DNA from: Bicyclus anynana | Lineage: Eukaryota; Arthropoda; Insecta; Lepidoptera; Nymphalidae | DNA length: 64,000 nt | Assembly: GCF_947172395.1 (NCBI RefSeq) | Contig: NC_069091.1 | Coordinates: 3,224,001 to 3,288,000, forward strand | Direction: 5' to 3' | Notes under the pieces: model-generated | Told to the model about the DNA's origin: nothing | What the model saw: the letters and a program-made list of their open reading frames with translations, nothing else | Databases searched by the model: none | Shown: positions 1 to 9,839 of the stretch, piece after piece | How the letters are laid out: the number at the start of each line of letters is the position of its first letter | Numbering within the stretch: the first letter of the stretch is position 1 | Translations under genes and position numbers: made by a program

Positions 1-3
1 GAC

Positions 4-188
4 ACTAGCTGACGCCGCGCGGTTTCACCCGCGTGGTTCCCGTTCCCGTAAAAGTACTGGGATAATATATGGGCCTGTAGCCTTCCTCGATAAATGGGCT
101 ATCTAACACTGAAAGAATTTTTCAAATCGGACCAGTAGTTCCTGAGATTAGCGCGTTCAAACAAACAAACTTTATATATTAGTATAGA
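4..188 (-). mobile_element. Non-autonomous Helitron, near full length
   Basis: On the minus strand it runs from TCTATACTAATATATAAAG (right edge) to a GC hairpin and CTAG-T (left edge), the expected TC...CTRR layout of a Helitron. It has no coding capacity. The internal phrases 'aacgcgctaat' and 'ctactggtccgat'-like recur in the copies at 43284, 59919 and 61133, so it belongs to the same subfamily. Confidence 0.75.
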
Positions 189-716
189 AGATATAGATAT
201 AGATTAATGAGAGTACACTACGTCGTTGGGTTAATTATATGTGAAGTTTACCCTACCTAGATTACTTTATAATCATTACCAACTATCCTCCGGATACTAA
301 GAGAAGTCGCCCAGTCAATCGCGGACCGTGAGAAGCAACCATAACAATGCGTTTGTCCCAAGCTTGCATTATTCATTGACGCTTCGGTTGCACAACGGTT
401 GATATTTGTAGTATCTGTTACAAGCAATGGACAATAAAATACGTTGCACTTAACGTAAAGATAAGTGTAGGAACCATCTGTTACCTACATACGAACGAAG
501 TCTATGAATCAAGTGAACAGGTAGTTAGTTACATGGATACGTATACGTGATTCGAGTGGAGAAACTGCAACATTTATACCAAGAAGAGGTCATAGTTGGA
601 CAAGGAATTTTCCAATTTTTACTTATAGTGCATACCCTAGTTAAAAACTTTATGCACGCCGCTGCTACCACACTAGGTATGTGATATTCTTAGAACATCA
701 TCATCCCTCATCATTA
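189..716. other. Unassigned AT-rich sequence
   Basis: No gene is seen. Positions 358-420 resemble 1450-1515 (shared 'gcattattcattg' followed by 'cttcgg' and 'atttgtag'), suggesting an old dispersed repeat of unknown type. Confidence 0.4.
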
Positions 717-1036
717 GACGGCCTCCACTGTATGCGCGATGGATTTACAAAACGGAGGTCCTAAATTTGATTCCCGGCTGGGCCGATTGAGGTTTTCTTA
801 ATTGGTCCAGGTCCGGCTGTTGAGAGTCTTCGGCCGTGGCTACTTACCACCCTACCGACAAAGACGTACCGCCAAGCGATTTACCGTTCCGGTACGATCG
901 TGTACAAACCGAAAGGGGTGTGGATTTTCATCCTCTTCCTGACAAGTTAGCCCGCTTCCATCTTAGATTGCATCATCACTTACCATTACGTGAGATTGTA
1001 GTCAAGTGCTGACTTGAAAAGAATAAAAAAAAATCC
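717..1036 (+). mobile_element. SINE-B (Metulj-like, tRNA-derived), nearly complete
   Basis: The tRNA-like head has A-box-like 'tatgcgcgatgg' and degenerate B-box 'tttgattcccggc'. The body ('ccaccctaccgacaaagac', 'ccgaaaggggtgtgg') and A-rich end match the copy at 5957. Polymerase III promoter function is inferred from the boxes. The B box is mutated, so transcription today is doubtful. Confidence 0.75.
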
Positions 1037-1596
1037 TATTGATCATTATTATTAACTGTCTATAAATCACAGGCCATTGGATTTCAATCTTTGATCCACT
1101 ACGTTGTTTCAATGCTTGTGTGGTGCCTAGATTTCTTAATAATTGTATAACTTCACAATTAGCTACTATGCGTTGTAATGTAAACGATAATGGGACAGCA
1201 TAACTCTGAGGAACCGGGGTGTAACATCATAAATTTAGTAACTCGAGAATTTAAGAAAAAGTAAGTTACCTTACTTTTCCTGTTACCTTGTAAGTTACTT
1301 TACTTTTCAGTACTAGTTACGTTTCAAAGTCCGAGTCAAAAGGCGAATTCAGGACCTTATTTTCCGTTACTACTGAATCAATGACGCATATAAATACTAC
1401 GTGGAATATGTTTAGCCGTTTGTGATAGCAGCGAGCTTGGCTCGATCGTCTCTAGCCTGCATTATTCATTGCTTCGGTACGGAGTGGTGTGAAGCTTGAG
1501 ATTTGTAGCATCTGCCAGCGATTCACGCGGCCCTGTACTATGCGTGTTACACAAACTATCGGTACGTCTCATAATAGACTTCGACATAACGCGAGC
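1037..1596. other. Unassigned sequence
   Basis: No gene is seen. Contains short reiterated 'gtaagttac' motifs near 1260-1320 and the 1450-1515 repeat that resembles 358-420. Confidence 0.4.
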
Positions 1597-1725
1597 TTTT
1601 TCTGGTGGGAAGCTTCGTCCTAGTTACCACCCTATCGGCATAGACGTACTGCCAAGCGATTTAAGGTTCCTGTACGATGTCGTGTAAAAACCGAAAAAGG
1701 TGTAATTTAGTCCGCATCCATTTAT
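1597..1725 (+). mobile_element. SINE-B fragment (middle part)
   Basis: Shares 'ctggtgggaagcttcg', 'ttaccaccctatcggca' and 'gatgtcgtgtaaaaaccg' with the full copy at 5957. Head and tail are missing. Confidence 0.65.
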
Positions 1726-1727
1726 GT

Positions 1728-1945
1728 TTGCTATATCTTTTAAATACGGCAAATATTCCCATTCCCCTCCAACTAGTCGGGAAAGACTGGTACTGGTAGA
1801 ACCGTTAGTAGAATCTTATAGTTGGTGCTTGTAAAATGAGCCTACTTGAAATAAATGAATTTTGAATTTTGATTTATTTACCGTATTACGAGTGGGTACG
1901 ACAATAGACCAACGGGGCGGGGATCGATCCACCACCCTCGGCTAA
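1728..1945 (-). mobile_element. tRNA-derived SINE, split by a LINE tail
   Basis: Read on the minus strand, 1945-1882 gives a tRNA-like B box ('ggatcgatcccc') and then 'attgtcgtacccactcgta'. The expected continuation ('tagttggaggggaatggga') is found only at 1790-1730. The gap holds the LINE tail at 1795-1880, so the SINE appears to have been interrupted by a younger insertion. Recognition of the family is from memory. Confidence 0.45.
1795..1880 (+). mobile_element. 3' tail of a non-LTR retrotransposon
   Basis: The phrase 'gagcctacttgaaataaat' followed by repeated 'gaattttgaattttgatt' is the same tail as at 57240-57450 (plus) and 48168-48365 (minus). No coding part remains. Confidence 0.6.
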
Positions 1946-2581
1946 TTGTTATTGCAATCTACTTCGTTTGGTTTTAGATACCACATTCTTCGGTAAGAAC
2001 ATACCAAGAGTGTTTTTGTGAATTAAAACGCCGATCCTGCACCTGAGTTGCACTCTGCTAATGTCGTTGAATAGACTCATCAGACTATGAGATTGAGGGA
2101 ATTGAGAGAGCAACTATGTTGGGCCCCACTTGTGTATTAATAAAATATCTTCTGCATAGCTAGTCTCAAGGTGTGATTGGTTCTCGTGGCAACTTTGATC
2201 GCAAAGACTATATATTCCAAGGTATTCCATCATCACTTCGCAGCGATGTAAACATATGCATATCAAAGGTGGCCCGCATTGGCCAATTTGAATATAGAAC
2301 ATTTTGAATTTGAGTTGGGGGGTAGTTTGGCAAAGTTGCGATACCCAAATTGAATTTCAATCCCTCAGTTGAATGACTGAGCAAATTAATTTGAATGTTC
2401 AAATTGGGTCTTTAACCTTTACTCAGCATTTCAAAGCACCTGAAGCTTTCGGCCTCCTTTTTATCACTACTTAAGAAATAATTATTATTTATCACTCATA
2501 AATCCTCCTTTTTCCAATAGATTATGTGGCTTCAGATTACGAAGTCCTGTATTCGAATACTGGGACGCGGTTTATAACATC
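1946..2581. other. Unassigned AT-rich sequence
   Basis: No gene or recognisable repeat. Several short palindromic words around 'caaattgaatttcaa' (2280-2410). Confidence 0.35.
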
Positions 2582-2862
2582 ATCGTCATCATCATTATCA
2601 GCCGATGAACTTCCACTGCTGGACATAGGCCTCTTGCATGGATTTCCAATCACAATGGTCTCGACCTGCCAGCACCCAGCGGCTCCCTGCAACCCGCTTA
2701 ATGTCCACGGTCCACCGGTCACCTATTGGGGGGTCGATCAACACAGCGCTTTTCGGTGCGGGGTCGCCATTCCAGCACCTTGGAACCCTAACGTCCATCG
2801 GCTCTGCGAACTACGTGGCCTGCCCACTTCAGCTTCGCGACTCGCTGAGCTATGGCACTTAA
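2582..2862 (-). pseudogene. RTE-type LINE, C-terminal end of the endonuclease/reverse-transcriptase ORF
   Basis: The minus strand encodes a stretch ending DIKRVAGSRWVLAGRD, then EAYVQQWKFIG and a stop, matching the C-terminal tail downstream of the reverse transcriptase domain in RTE-clade elements. It is followed by a (GAT)n-type tail (plus strand 'catcatcgtcatcatcatt', 2578-2596). It is 5'-truncated: no reverse transcriptase motif is present, so it is a dead 3' stub. Six further stubs of the same family lie in the window (9063, 43066, 50095, 56955, 61578 and 63048/63772), which makes the family call firm. The exact RTE subfamily is not resolved. Confidence 0.75.
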
Positions 2863-3325
2863 AAAAAAGATTGAATTTACTTTTTCGTTAATTTGGCCAG
2901 TATCTTGTCATTTAAAAAAAAGCCATTACTAAAAAGTAAAGACTGAGTGCGGACAACTTTAGAAAAATGTCAAATAGCAATACTCTAATATAAAAAAATC
3001 TTCATTTTCCACCGTAGAGGGCGGACGCCTCATTAAATAAAATATACAACGTTTATTTTTTCGCGTTTCGCGCTTAAATAAGATTTTAAATATTTCCATA
3101 CCATCCCAGCGGGGACATCAGGAATTTAATATCCGTTTTATTTAATAAAGAAAACACGGCGATGGCACATTATTTCCCGTGTACCTAATAATGTGTTACC
3201 GGGACCTCGCTTCATAAATTACTATTTTAATATAACCGAGGACGCTTTGGCATGCCCTTCGTCGGTACTGAGGTTTTCTATGTACTAACTAACTACTCGT
3301 ATTTTACTCATATTATACCTATATC
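2863..3325. other. Unassigned sequence
   Basis: Mostly AT-rich. No gene or recognisable repeat seen. Confidence 0.35.
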
Positions 3326-3393
3326 TAGGGGTAGGGTAGGGTATGGGTAGGGTAGGAGAAGGGTAGCTCGGTAGTAGCGTAGGGTAGGGATAG
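3326..3393 (+). repeat. Irregular (TAGGG)n tract
   Basis: G-rich on the plus strand, with units TAGGG, TAGGGG and GGTAGGG interrupted by substitutions. The same motif on the opposite strand occurs inside Helitrons at 20250 and 27655, so this is probably a remnant of one. Confidence 0.7.
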
Positions 3394-3450
3394 AGAAGAA
3401 TTGGACATAAGTCAAAGCGTACAATTCAGTTTAGTACCTACCTCCATTTA

Positions 3451-3697
3451 TGATTCCAGAGGGTGTAGGTTCAAATCCGGTCCGAGGCATGCACCTCCAA
3501 CTTTTCAGTTAATGCACCATGCATTTTAAGAAATTAATTATCACGTGTGTCAAACGGTGAAGGAAAAAACGTAAAGAAATCTGCATACCTGAGAATTTTC
3601 TCAATTCTCTACGTGTGTGTAGTCTGTCAAACCGCATTGGGCCAGCGTGGTGGACTCGTGCTCCGCAATGAGCCGAATATGGGTTGATAATGATGAC
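3451..3697 (+). mobile_element. SINE-A, 5' truncated
   Basis: Begins within the tRNA-like part (B box 'ggttcaaatcc') and runs through the body to 'gttgataatgatgact'. The A box is missing. Confidence 0.85.
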
Positions 3698-4924
3698 TTG
3701 ACGTCCTCTCCCTCGGATCTTGAGGTTCGAGTAGTAGGTAGGTCGGGCTACGAAGTCATTGATTCCGGTTATCGGCTGAAAATATCGCGAATATATATAG
3801 AGCGCTTATCTTGTATGGAGACAGCAGTAGTCAGTTATGCATGGTCCTGCAATCTAGGGCGTCACCAAAAGGTTGCAAGGAGAGGCAAGCCCCACTAGAG
3901 CATAAAAAAACGTAGCCAAATCCAATATAATGTTCTTTTGCGTTTGATTACATTTTTATATTTATTTTCATATTATTGTGTTAGCACTGTTTCCATGTGT
4001 TAGCACCATTTCCCACCACTGGCTGACACACTTGGCGCGCAGGGTGACGTTGTCGCAGACTTGCATTTCCCGTCGCCATTCCCGCTTCCGATGGCTGCTT
4101 CGCGCGAAACCATACACGGACACCATTAACTTAAATAACACTTTCAGTAGTATAGTGGCTTAAGTCCAAATTTTCTTAATATAAATCTCTTACATTTTCA
4201 CTTGATTTTTTTTTATTACATAGATATTGTTATTGCTTTACGACACCACATAATTTTGCTTTACGTCACTTTCACTTTAAAGCATTTCACATTGACATAT
4301 TTGGTCACTGAGCTTTATTATTTACATTGTTAAGATAAATTCGAACTAGTACAACTTTGACCACTTTGTTTTAATCGAACTGGAATGCAGCCTAATATTT
4401 ATTGCCTGATATCAGCTATGTCTTCTTTTATATGGAATAAAATGGAAAGATAGTTCGAAAACCGGATTTCTGAAAAACTACGCTATATTACAATGAATAT
4501 AAATTGTTATTAACAAACCAATAAATATTTTTTGTCTATTAATAAGCCTAATATTATAACGAATTTCAATTCGTTTTTGTAGTAAAATCATGTTCAGAGC
4601 ATGACCATTAATATGCTCCTTTGTACGTAAAAAATTTGTAAATAAAAAGTTCAAATTTTTGCTTTACATCATTTTAACTTTGAAGCGTAGCGGACATTTG
4701 CATATTCCGCCACTGTCCTTTGTAGCTGATATTGTTAAGATAAACTTGAACTAGTACGGCTTGGATTACTTGGTTTATATTTAACTGGTTTCCAGCTTAA
4801 CGTTTATTACTTGACTTTGATTATTTCAATAGCAATTAATATAAACCAATAGCACCGCGGTAAAGGGACTCTACTCCGAGAGCTCATATGGGTTCAATTT
4901 CCAAACTTCAATTAAATCACTCAA
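3698..4924. other. Unassigned sequence with a degenerate direct repeat
   Basis: No gene. About 4252-4412 and 4658-4815 are diverged copies about 403 bp apart, sharing 'tttgctttac', 'attgttaagataaa', 'gaactagtac' and a closing 'attg/acttga' segment. Confidence 0.5.
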
Positions 4925-4938
4925 CACCGTCATTATCA

Positions 4939-4973
<35 letters not shown>

Positions 4974-5275
4974 TATCAACCCATATTCGGCTCACTGCTG
5001 AGCTCGAGTCTTCTCTCAGAATGAGAGGTTACGCCAATAGTCCACCACCACGCTGGCCCAATGCGGATTGGCGGACTTCACACACGCAGAGAATTAAGAA
5101 AATTCTCAGATGTGCAGATTTCCTCACGATGTTTTTCCTTCACCGTTTGAGACACGTGATATTTTTCTTATAATGCACACAACAGAAAAGTTGGAGGTGC
5201 ATGCCCCGGATCGGATTCGATCCCACACCCTCCGGACTCGGAGGCGGAGGTCATTCATTGGGCTATCACGGCTCT
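4925..5275 (-). mobile_element. SINE-A, near full length with (CAT)n tail
   Basis: On the minus strand: tRNA-like head ('agccgtgatagccca', B box 'ggatcgaatccg' type), body, then an uninterrupted ATG microsatellite tail (4937-4971 on plus as CAT). The tail length suggests a comparatively young copy. Confidence 0.85.
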
Positions 5276-5490
5276 TTTATCATTATCAGCCTATTTTAAG
5301 GGCCCATTGCAGGGCCAGGTCTCCCTCCTCATAGGAGAGGGTATATGGACTTTAAAGACCTTAGACCGCCCATGCTTCTCTAATACGAGTAATGTTTTTT
5401 TTTTAACAATCACTATCCGATGTTCATGATAATGCTCAGAAATGACGACTTAACGTGCTCTACAAGGCACTAATCAGTGAAAACGTTCAT
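5276..5490 (-). mobile_element. SINE-C, 3' portion
   Basis: The phrases 'tcattatcagcctatttta', 'gggtatatggactt' and 'acgacttaacgtgctct' match the SINE-C at 8343-8655. It abuts the SINE-A at 4925-5275, so one inserted beside or into the tail of the other. Confidence 0.6.
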
Positions 5491-5956
5491 ATTTCAAGAG
5501 TAGTTTGCTGTGCATAGCGAATATTCTTAGAGCGCAATGCCTGTACTCCAACGTTAGGTAGAACCTTGTACAAGCTGCCGACACAACCGCATCGGTTCAG
5601 CCAAAACTTAACAAAGAGGCCTGCTTCATTTCCGGCCCTTTGTTACGTGGCACTGATGGCTTCTGAAATTATTCAAATTCAAAGAAACGACGAATCAAGG
5701 GGACGGTAGAGGGGGGTGAACGGAGGGAATTGGGGCATTCCACCTAATGATTCATTTGCATCCGAGATTTGGTGGAAACATTTTTATGGGGCATCTGTGG
5801 TTGCTATTGTTTTAGACTATACCCGCTTGTGAAGTGAATTTGGAAACAGTGTCAATTATGTCCACTTGTTTCAGGTAGATCAAATTATGAGTTTCAATAT
5901 TCAATTTATTCAGAAATCAGAGAAGGTACATTAACTTGCCAACTATATGATTTAAA
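5491..5956. other. Unassigned sequence
   Basis: No gene or recognisable repeat seen. Confidence 0.35.
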
Positions 5957-6275
5957 CACGTCGCGCAGTGGTATGCGCGGTGGATTACAAGACGGATGTC
6001 CTGGTTTCGATCCCCGGCTGGGCCGATCGAGGTTTTCTTAATAGGTCCAGGTCTGGCTGGTGGGAGGCTTCAGCCGTGGTTAGTTACCACCCTACCGACA
6101 AAGGCGTACCGCCAAGCGATTTACAGTTCCGGTACGATGTCGTGTAGAAACCGAAAGGAGTGTGTTTTTTCATCCTCCTCCTAACAAGTTAGTCCACTTC
6201 CATCTTAGACTGCATCATCACTTACCATCAAGTGAGATTGTAGTCAAAGGCTAACTTGTAAAGAATAAAAATAAA
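5957..6275 (+). mobile_element. SINE-B (Metulj-like), full length
   Basis: tRNA-derived head with A-box-like 'tggtatgcgcggtgg' and B box 'ggtttcgatcccc'. The body contains 'ccaccctaccgacaaaggc' and 'ggtacgatgtcgtgtag'. The end is 'gctaacttgtaaagaataa' plus A-rich sequence. It is the best-preserved SINE-B here and served as the reference for the other copies. Confidence 0.85.
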
Positions 6276-6994
6276 ATTAACGAGGCGTAAATTTTGAGTG
6301 GCAGAGGACAGGGCATGGTATGACGTGTCGCATGTTTTAGAAACGCGTCTGCTACGGAAAACTATCTAAACTATCCTAAACTAAGCTACTGTTGGAGGAA
6401 CCCGCACTGGGTGGAGTGATCATATCAAACGAGTCGCGAAGATTTGCTGATCACGAAGTTCCTTACAAAATTCATAATTATGTTCATCATTTTATTGGTT
6501 TATGTTAAATCTTTGTGGCACAAGAAAATGTACACAGGCCCTAAAATGCCTGCGGCAATTATAAGTTTACGTTGATCATTCATTCATATAACTGCAAATC
6601 AACATTATCGACGATTTCGATAATGTTGATGATGTGAACAATTAAAATATAGTATATTTTATATATTTACTATATTTTTAAGCCACTTGGGTGAAACCGC
6701 GCGGCGTCTACTAGTAATAATAATAAGAAACAGTGTAAAATAAAAATGAAATAGCAAAGTTTTTGAACGGTTTCATTAGAGGGTTAAAGCAATTACGCGC
6801 GAAGCCCTACCACAAAGCTAGTCCGCGCTGTGTGTTCCCGACGCGCTTCTAATTGAAACTGAATTAGCGGTGCGAGGCGCAATAATTAATTTTTAAGATT
6901 AAATTTATTAAATCCATTCCCCCTCGTGGATTTGATGAGAAAATAATGCAAGATGAATTTTTTTTTAAACTACAGATTGATATTTTTGTTCAGG
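6276..6994. other. Unassigned sequence with small remnants
   Basis: No gene. At 6400-6440 a plus-strand fragment reads GWSDHIKRVAK, resembling the RTE C-terminal tail. At 6598-6630 there is a perfect 14-bp hairpin with a 5-nt loop. At 6678-6717 'gtgaaaccgcgcggcgtct' plus 'actagt' is a Helitron 3' end in plus orientation. Confidence 0.5.
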
Positions 6995-7100
6995 AAGACG
7001 AGCACTTTTGAAACGTCAAGTTGTGTCATTATTTAATTATGGTAATTAAAGTCGAAAACTTAAAATTAAAGTTACGAGGATTCCAAACCCGAGAATAGCT
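6995..7100 (-). mobile_element. LINE 3' region fragment
   Basis: Shares 'gtcgaaaacttaaaattaaa' and 'gttacgagg.ttccaaac' with the better-preserved minus-strand copy at 48168-48365. Confidence 0.55.
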
Positions 7101-7108
7101 TTATTGTA

Positions 7109-7337
7109 CTAGCCAATGCCCCGCGGTATCACCCGCGTAATTCCCGTTTCCATGTGAATACGGCTATAATACATAGTCTATGATACTCGCATATAGATAA
7201 GGGTTTTCTAGTGGTAAAAGAATTTTAATAAGGGTTTCGTTTTTGTACGTACGTTCGGAATCCTAAAACTTAGTAATTCCAGAGAGTACCCCCTACAACA
7301 CTACAGACTTTACCTCGTTATAATATTAGTAAAGATA
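7109..7337 (-). mobile_element. Non-autonomous Helitron, diverged
   Basis: Minus-strand 5' end TACTAATATTATAACGAGG; the 3' end is a GC hairpin plus CTAGT at the left edge ('actagccaatgccccgcgg'). Confidence 0.6.
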
Positions 7338-7667
7338 GGTAGGCTCCGCGGTTTTACTTATCTTTATAATATATCTATCTTATGGGGACAGTTAGCCGAT
7401 GTGCTATTCCAGAATACAATTAATCTTTGTGTTAATATTCGCCCAGGCAAGTTACAAATAAAAATGACGAACTTTTGATTGGAATTAAAAAAGCACATTG
7501 AAGTGCTGCTTTTGCGAAATTGTTTAATTTCGAGGTCCGAGGGTTCTCGCGCCTCGGGGGCCCGTCGAAAATAACAATCGAAGTTTTTATTAGACTCCTT
7601 AGAACACGTGGCCGTACAAGAGTTCGTAGGGTCACCCACGCTTTGATCTGCCTACAATTAACACGTA
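7338..7667. other. Unassigned sequence
   Basis: No recognisable element. The open frames on the minus strand (7364-7686) have no recognised domain. Confidence 0.3.
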
Positions 7668-8280
7668 TTAATTGATTATGAAACACGGCTAAAACTCACG
7701 TGACTCGCCGTAACATTACCAAAAGAGTAAGAGAACACATACGTAGCATGAAGAATGTGGACACGGACGGTTCAGCAATAGCCGAGCATGTTCAAGCTTC
7801 GGGTACGACTCATTATATCCGTTTTGATAAGGCTTCTGTATTGTCAAGGGAAACACTTTCTAGTACCTCGTAAGATACGTGAAGCGATAGAAATTAGTCG
7901 TCACCCGAATTTTAATCGGGATCATGGATGGTTGCTGCCCACAGCGTGGAAACCGCTATTTCTTTGATTGTCACATACAACAAACTTGGAACAAGATAGC
8001 GTTAGTTCGGTCTGCTTACAAGAAGTCGAGTCTAATGAAGATGACAATAATGAACCGTCGGAGAGTGTAACGGAACATTCACTCCCCACCACTCAACCCC
8101 TCTCCGCGCGCGCAAAGCGTACAGCAGCGCGTCGCGCAGCCGCTTCGCAGTTTGGATCGTGCCGCGATGCAAGAACCAGCTCATGACTAAGGGCCCCGTA
8201 TGGGTTCGAAACTAGTCGGGCATACTCCGACCTAATATCACGTGAGTTTTAGCCGTGTTTCATAATCAATTAATATGAAT
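7668..8280 (+). mobile_element. Penelope-like element, 5' truncated, bracketed by inverted 3'-end segments
   Basis: Body on plus, 7703-8235, encoding a Penelope-type GIY-YIG endonuclease C-terminus. The 3' end 'cacgtgagttttagccgtg' (8239 on) continues to 'caattaat' near 8275. The reverse complement of this segment, about 36 bp and apparently exact, lies at 7668-7703 directly against the truncated 5' end. Penelope-like elements are known for 'pseudo-LTR' segments in direct or inverted orientation. A second stub at 28150-28280 has the same bracketed layout. Confidence 0.75.
7703..8186 (+). pseudogene. Penelope-like element ORF, GIY-YIG endonuclease C-terminus (broken)
   Basis: Frame 1 (from 7703) reads RRNITKRVREHIRSMK, then SAIAEHVQASG, and IRFDKASVLSRET, stopping at 7871. 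The next frame (from 7863) continues PRKIREAIEISRHPNFNRDHG and then WLLPTAWKP. These are the conserved late blocks of the GIY-YIG nuclease fused to the reverse transcriptase in Penelope-like elements; the Glu in REAIEI is the family's conserved metal-site region. An in-frame TGA follows at 7965-7967, and the same frame then stays open to 8186 with an acidic stretch and an Arg/Ala-rich C-terminal tail. So the copy carries one frameshift (7863-7873) and one nonsense codon. No reverse transcriptase part is present. It is non-functional. Confidence 0.72.
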
Positions 8281-8342
8281 AACACTCACGATAGTTTACA
8301 TTCTAAAATCAACACGTAGACAATAAATATGCTTGTTTTATC

Positions 8343-8655
8343 AACTATTATCATCATCATCATCATCTTTATCATCAGCCTATTTTAACAGTCCACTACA
8401 TAACCAGGGCTTTCTTTTTATAGAGTATGGGATATGGAGTGTAGACCACCACGCTTCTACAATGCGGATTGGCGGGCTAGGAGTAATGTTGAATTCATTA
8501 TCGACCACTATGTTAATGATAATGTTCTCCGAGGCACGGACAATTTGAAAATTTCTCACAAATAAGAAAAGCTCTTATAGCTGGTCTCCCTGGACTCGAA
8601 CCCAGGACTTTGCGATCCAAAGCCACATAGGCTAACTACTGGATCAACGAGGCAT
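8343..8655 (-). mobile_element. SINE-C, full length
   Basis: On the minus strand: tRNA-like head 8653-8581 with A-box region 'ttgatccagtagttagcc' and B box 'gggttcgagtcc', then a body with 'gtgcctcggagaacattat' and 'gccaatccgcattgtag', then 'aaaataggctgatgat' and an (ATG)n tail. The tail resembles the RTE 3' end, suggesting RTE-driven mobilisation. Confidence 0.75.
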
Positions 8656-9062
8656 TTCCTCAACTATAATCTACTCTAAAGAATCTAAATAATAATTTGT
8701 AATAACAGTGTGATGTTGATTTAATACAAAATGAAAATGGTGTCAAAAGGTTAATCAAAATTGCTGACCTTTTGTAATGGTACGTAAATTGTTTTAGATA
8801 AAGGCGTGTAGTCACGCGAGATTTTCTAATAAGCAGCAAAATAGGTCTAGCGTGTATGATGAGATTAAATTTTACTGATACACTGCTTTTTGGGTGTGTT
8901 TCCAAAGGATATAACAAAATGTCGGCCAAGTGAAATTCAGAACAGAGAACTTTCTTATACAAGTCTTTTAGAAAAACGAATAGGAAATTCAATCTAGAAA
9001 ATTTTGTACTATATCCGAAAGAGTCAATGCAGTGTTGATTGACCAACTCAACAACTCAAGAC
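8656..9062. other. Unassigned sequence containing a dispersed repeat
   Basis: Positions 8898-9030 recur at 10543-10665 ('aaggatataacaaaat', 'agaacagagaactttct', 'cactatatccgaaag'). The rest is AT-rich without a gene. The open frame on minus 8660-9046 has no recognised domain. Confidence 0.5.
8898..9030 (+). repeat. Dispersed repeat of unknown type, copy 1
   Basis: About 130 bp, clearly homologous by eye to 10543-10665 in the same orientation. No terminal structures seen. Confidence 0.65.
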
Positions 9063-9240
9063 ATATCATATCATATTTGTTCTACAGAAGAGAGCTGTTC
9101 GTGCGATGTATAAAATGGCAGGTTGCAGGAAGCCGCTGAATGCTGGCGACTCGAGACCGTGGTGAATGGAAGTCCAGGCAAGAGGCCTATGTCCAGCAGT
9201 GGACGTCCATCGGCTGTAAACGATGATGACGATGATCGAA
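9063..9240 (+). pseudogene. RTE-type LINE 3' stub
   Basis: Reads ATRDRGEWKSRQEAYVQQW then TSIGCKR and stop, followed by 'gatgatgacgatgat'. An in-frame TGA lies upstream in the same frame. 5' truncated to under 180 bp. Confidence 0.75.
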
Positions 9241-9279
9241 TCATCGATCGAAGTCCTGGAAGTCCTACCAGTTCCAATA

Positions 9280-9332
9280 AGTGGTTTCAGTCGTGGCTAG
9301 TTACCAGTAAAACATATCACCAAGTGATTTAG
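9280..9332 (+). mobile_element. SINE-B fragment
   Basis: 'gtggtttcagtcgtggctag' continuing 'ttaccag' and 'caccaagtgattta' corresponds to the middle of SINE-B. Confidence 0.45.
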
Positions 9333-9614
9333 TTTTACTGTATAATGCAGTCTGGAATTATTAATTACAATTAGTTGAAATAGCTCAATTAACTAAATTT
9401 AAACAATCTTATATAAATGCGCCACTTGTTTCAATAGCAGCTTAAGTAGTAGTAGAGCCCTTTGTTCAAGAGCTCATCCGGGGAAGTACCAGCACTTCTT
9501 TGCTCATTACATCATCTATTGGTGTAATTATTATTACAAAGATTCATGGAAGCAATCGGCTTTCGGCAATTTAACATCACTTGGGCCATCTATTTATTCA
9601 ATCAAATATTAGAT
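9333..9614. other. Unassigned sequence
   Basis: No gene or recognised repeat. Confidence 0.3.
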
Positions 9615-9827
9615 ACTAGCGGACGCCCACGACTTCTTCCGCGTTTAATTCAATTTTACGCAAAGCTTGCAAAAACCACGGATTTTTTCGGGATAAAAAG
9701 TAGCCTATGTGTTAATCCAGGGCTTTGTCTATTTTCGTATTACATTTCAAATCGGTTCAGAAGTTACGGCGTTAAAGAGTAACAAACATCCATACAAACT
9801 TTCGCGTTTATAATATTAGTAGGATTA
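9615..9827 (-). mobile_element. Non-autonomous Helitron
   Basis: Left edge 'actagcggacgcccacgac' (reverse complement of hairpin plus CTAGT). Right edge 'cgcgtttataatattagtag', the reverse complement of the 5' ACTAATATTATAAA. The interior contains 'aaaaagtagcctatgtgtta', shared with 30306, 39014 and 40335. Confidence 0.8.
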
Positions 9828-9839
9828 TAAAAAAATACG

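Noticed and set aside
7432..7686. Minus-strand frame upstream of the Penelope body as a second ORF
   Set aside because: No recognisable motif, and it crosses the inverted 3'-end segment.
8581..8653. Functional tRNA gene on the minus strand
   Set aside because: Good A and B boxes but no proper acceptor pairing, and it continues into a SINE-C body and tail.
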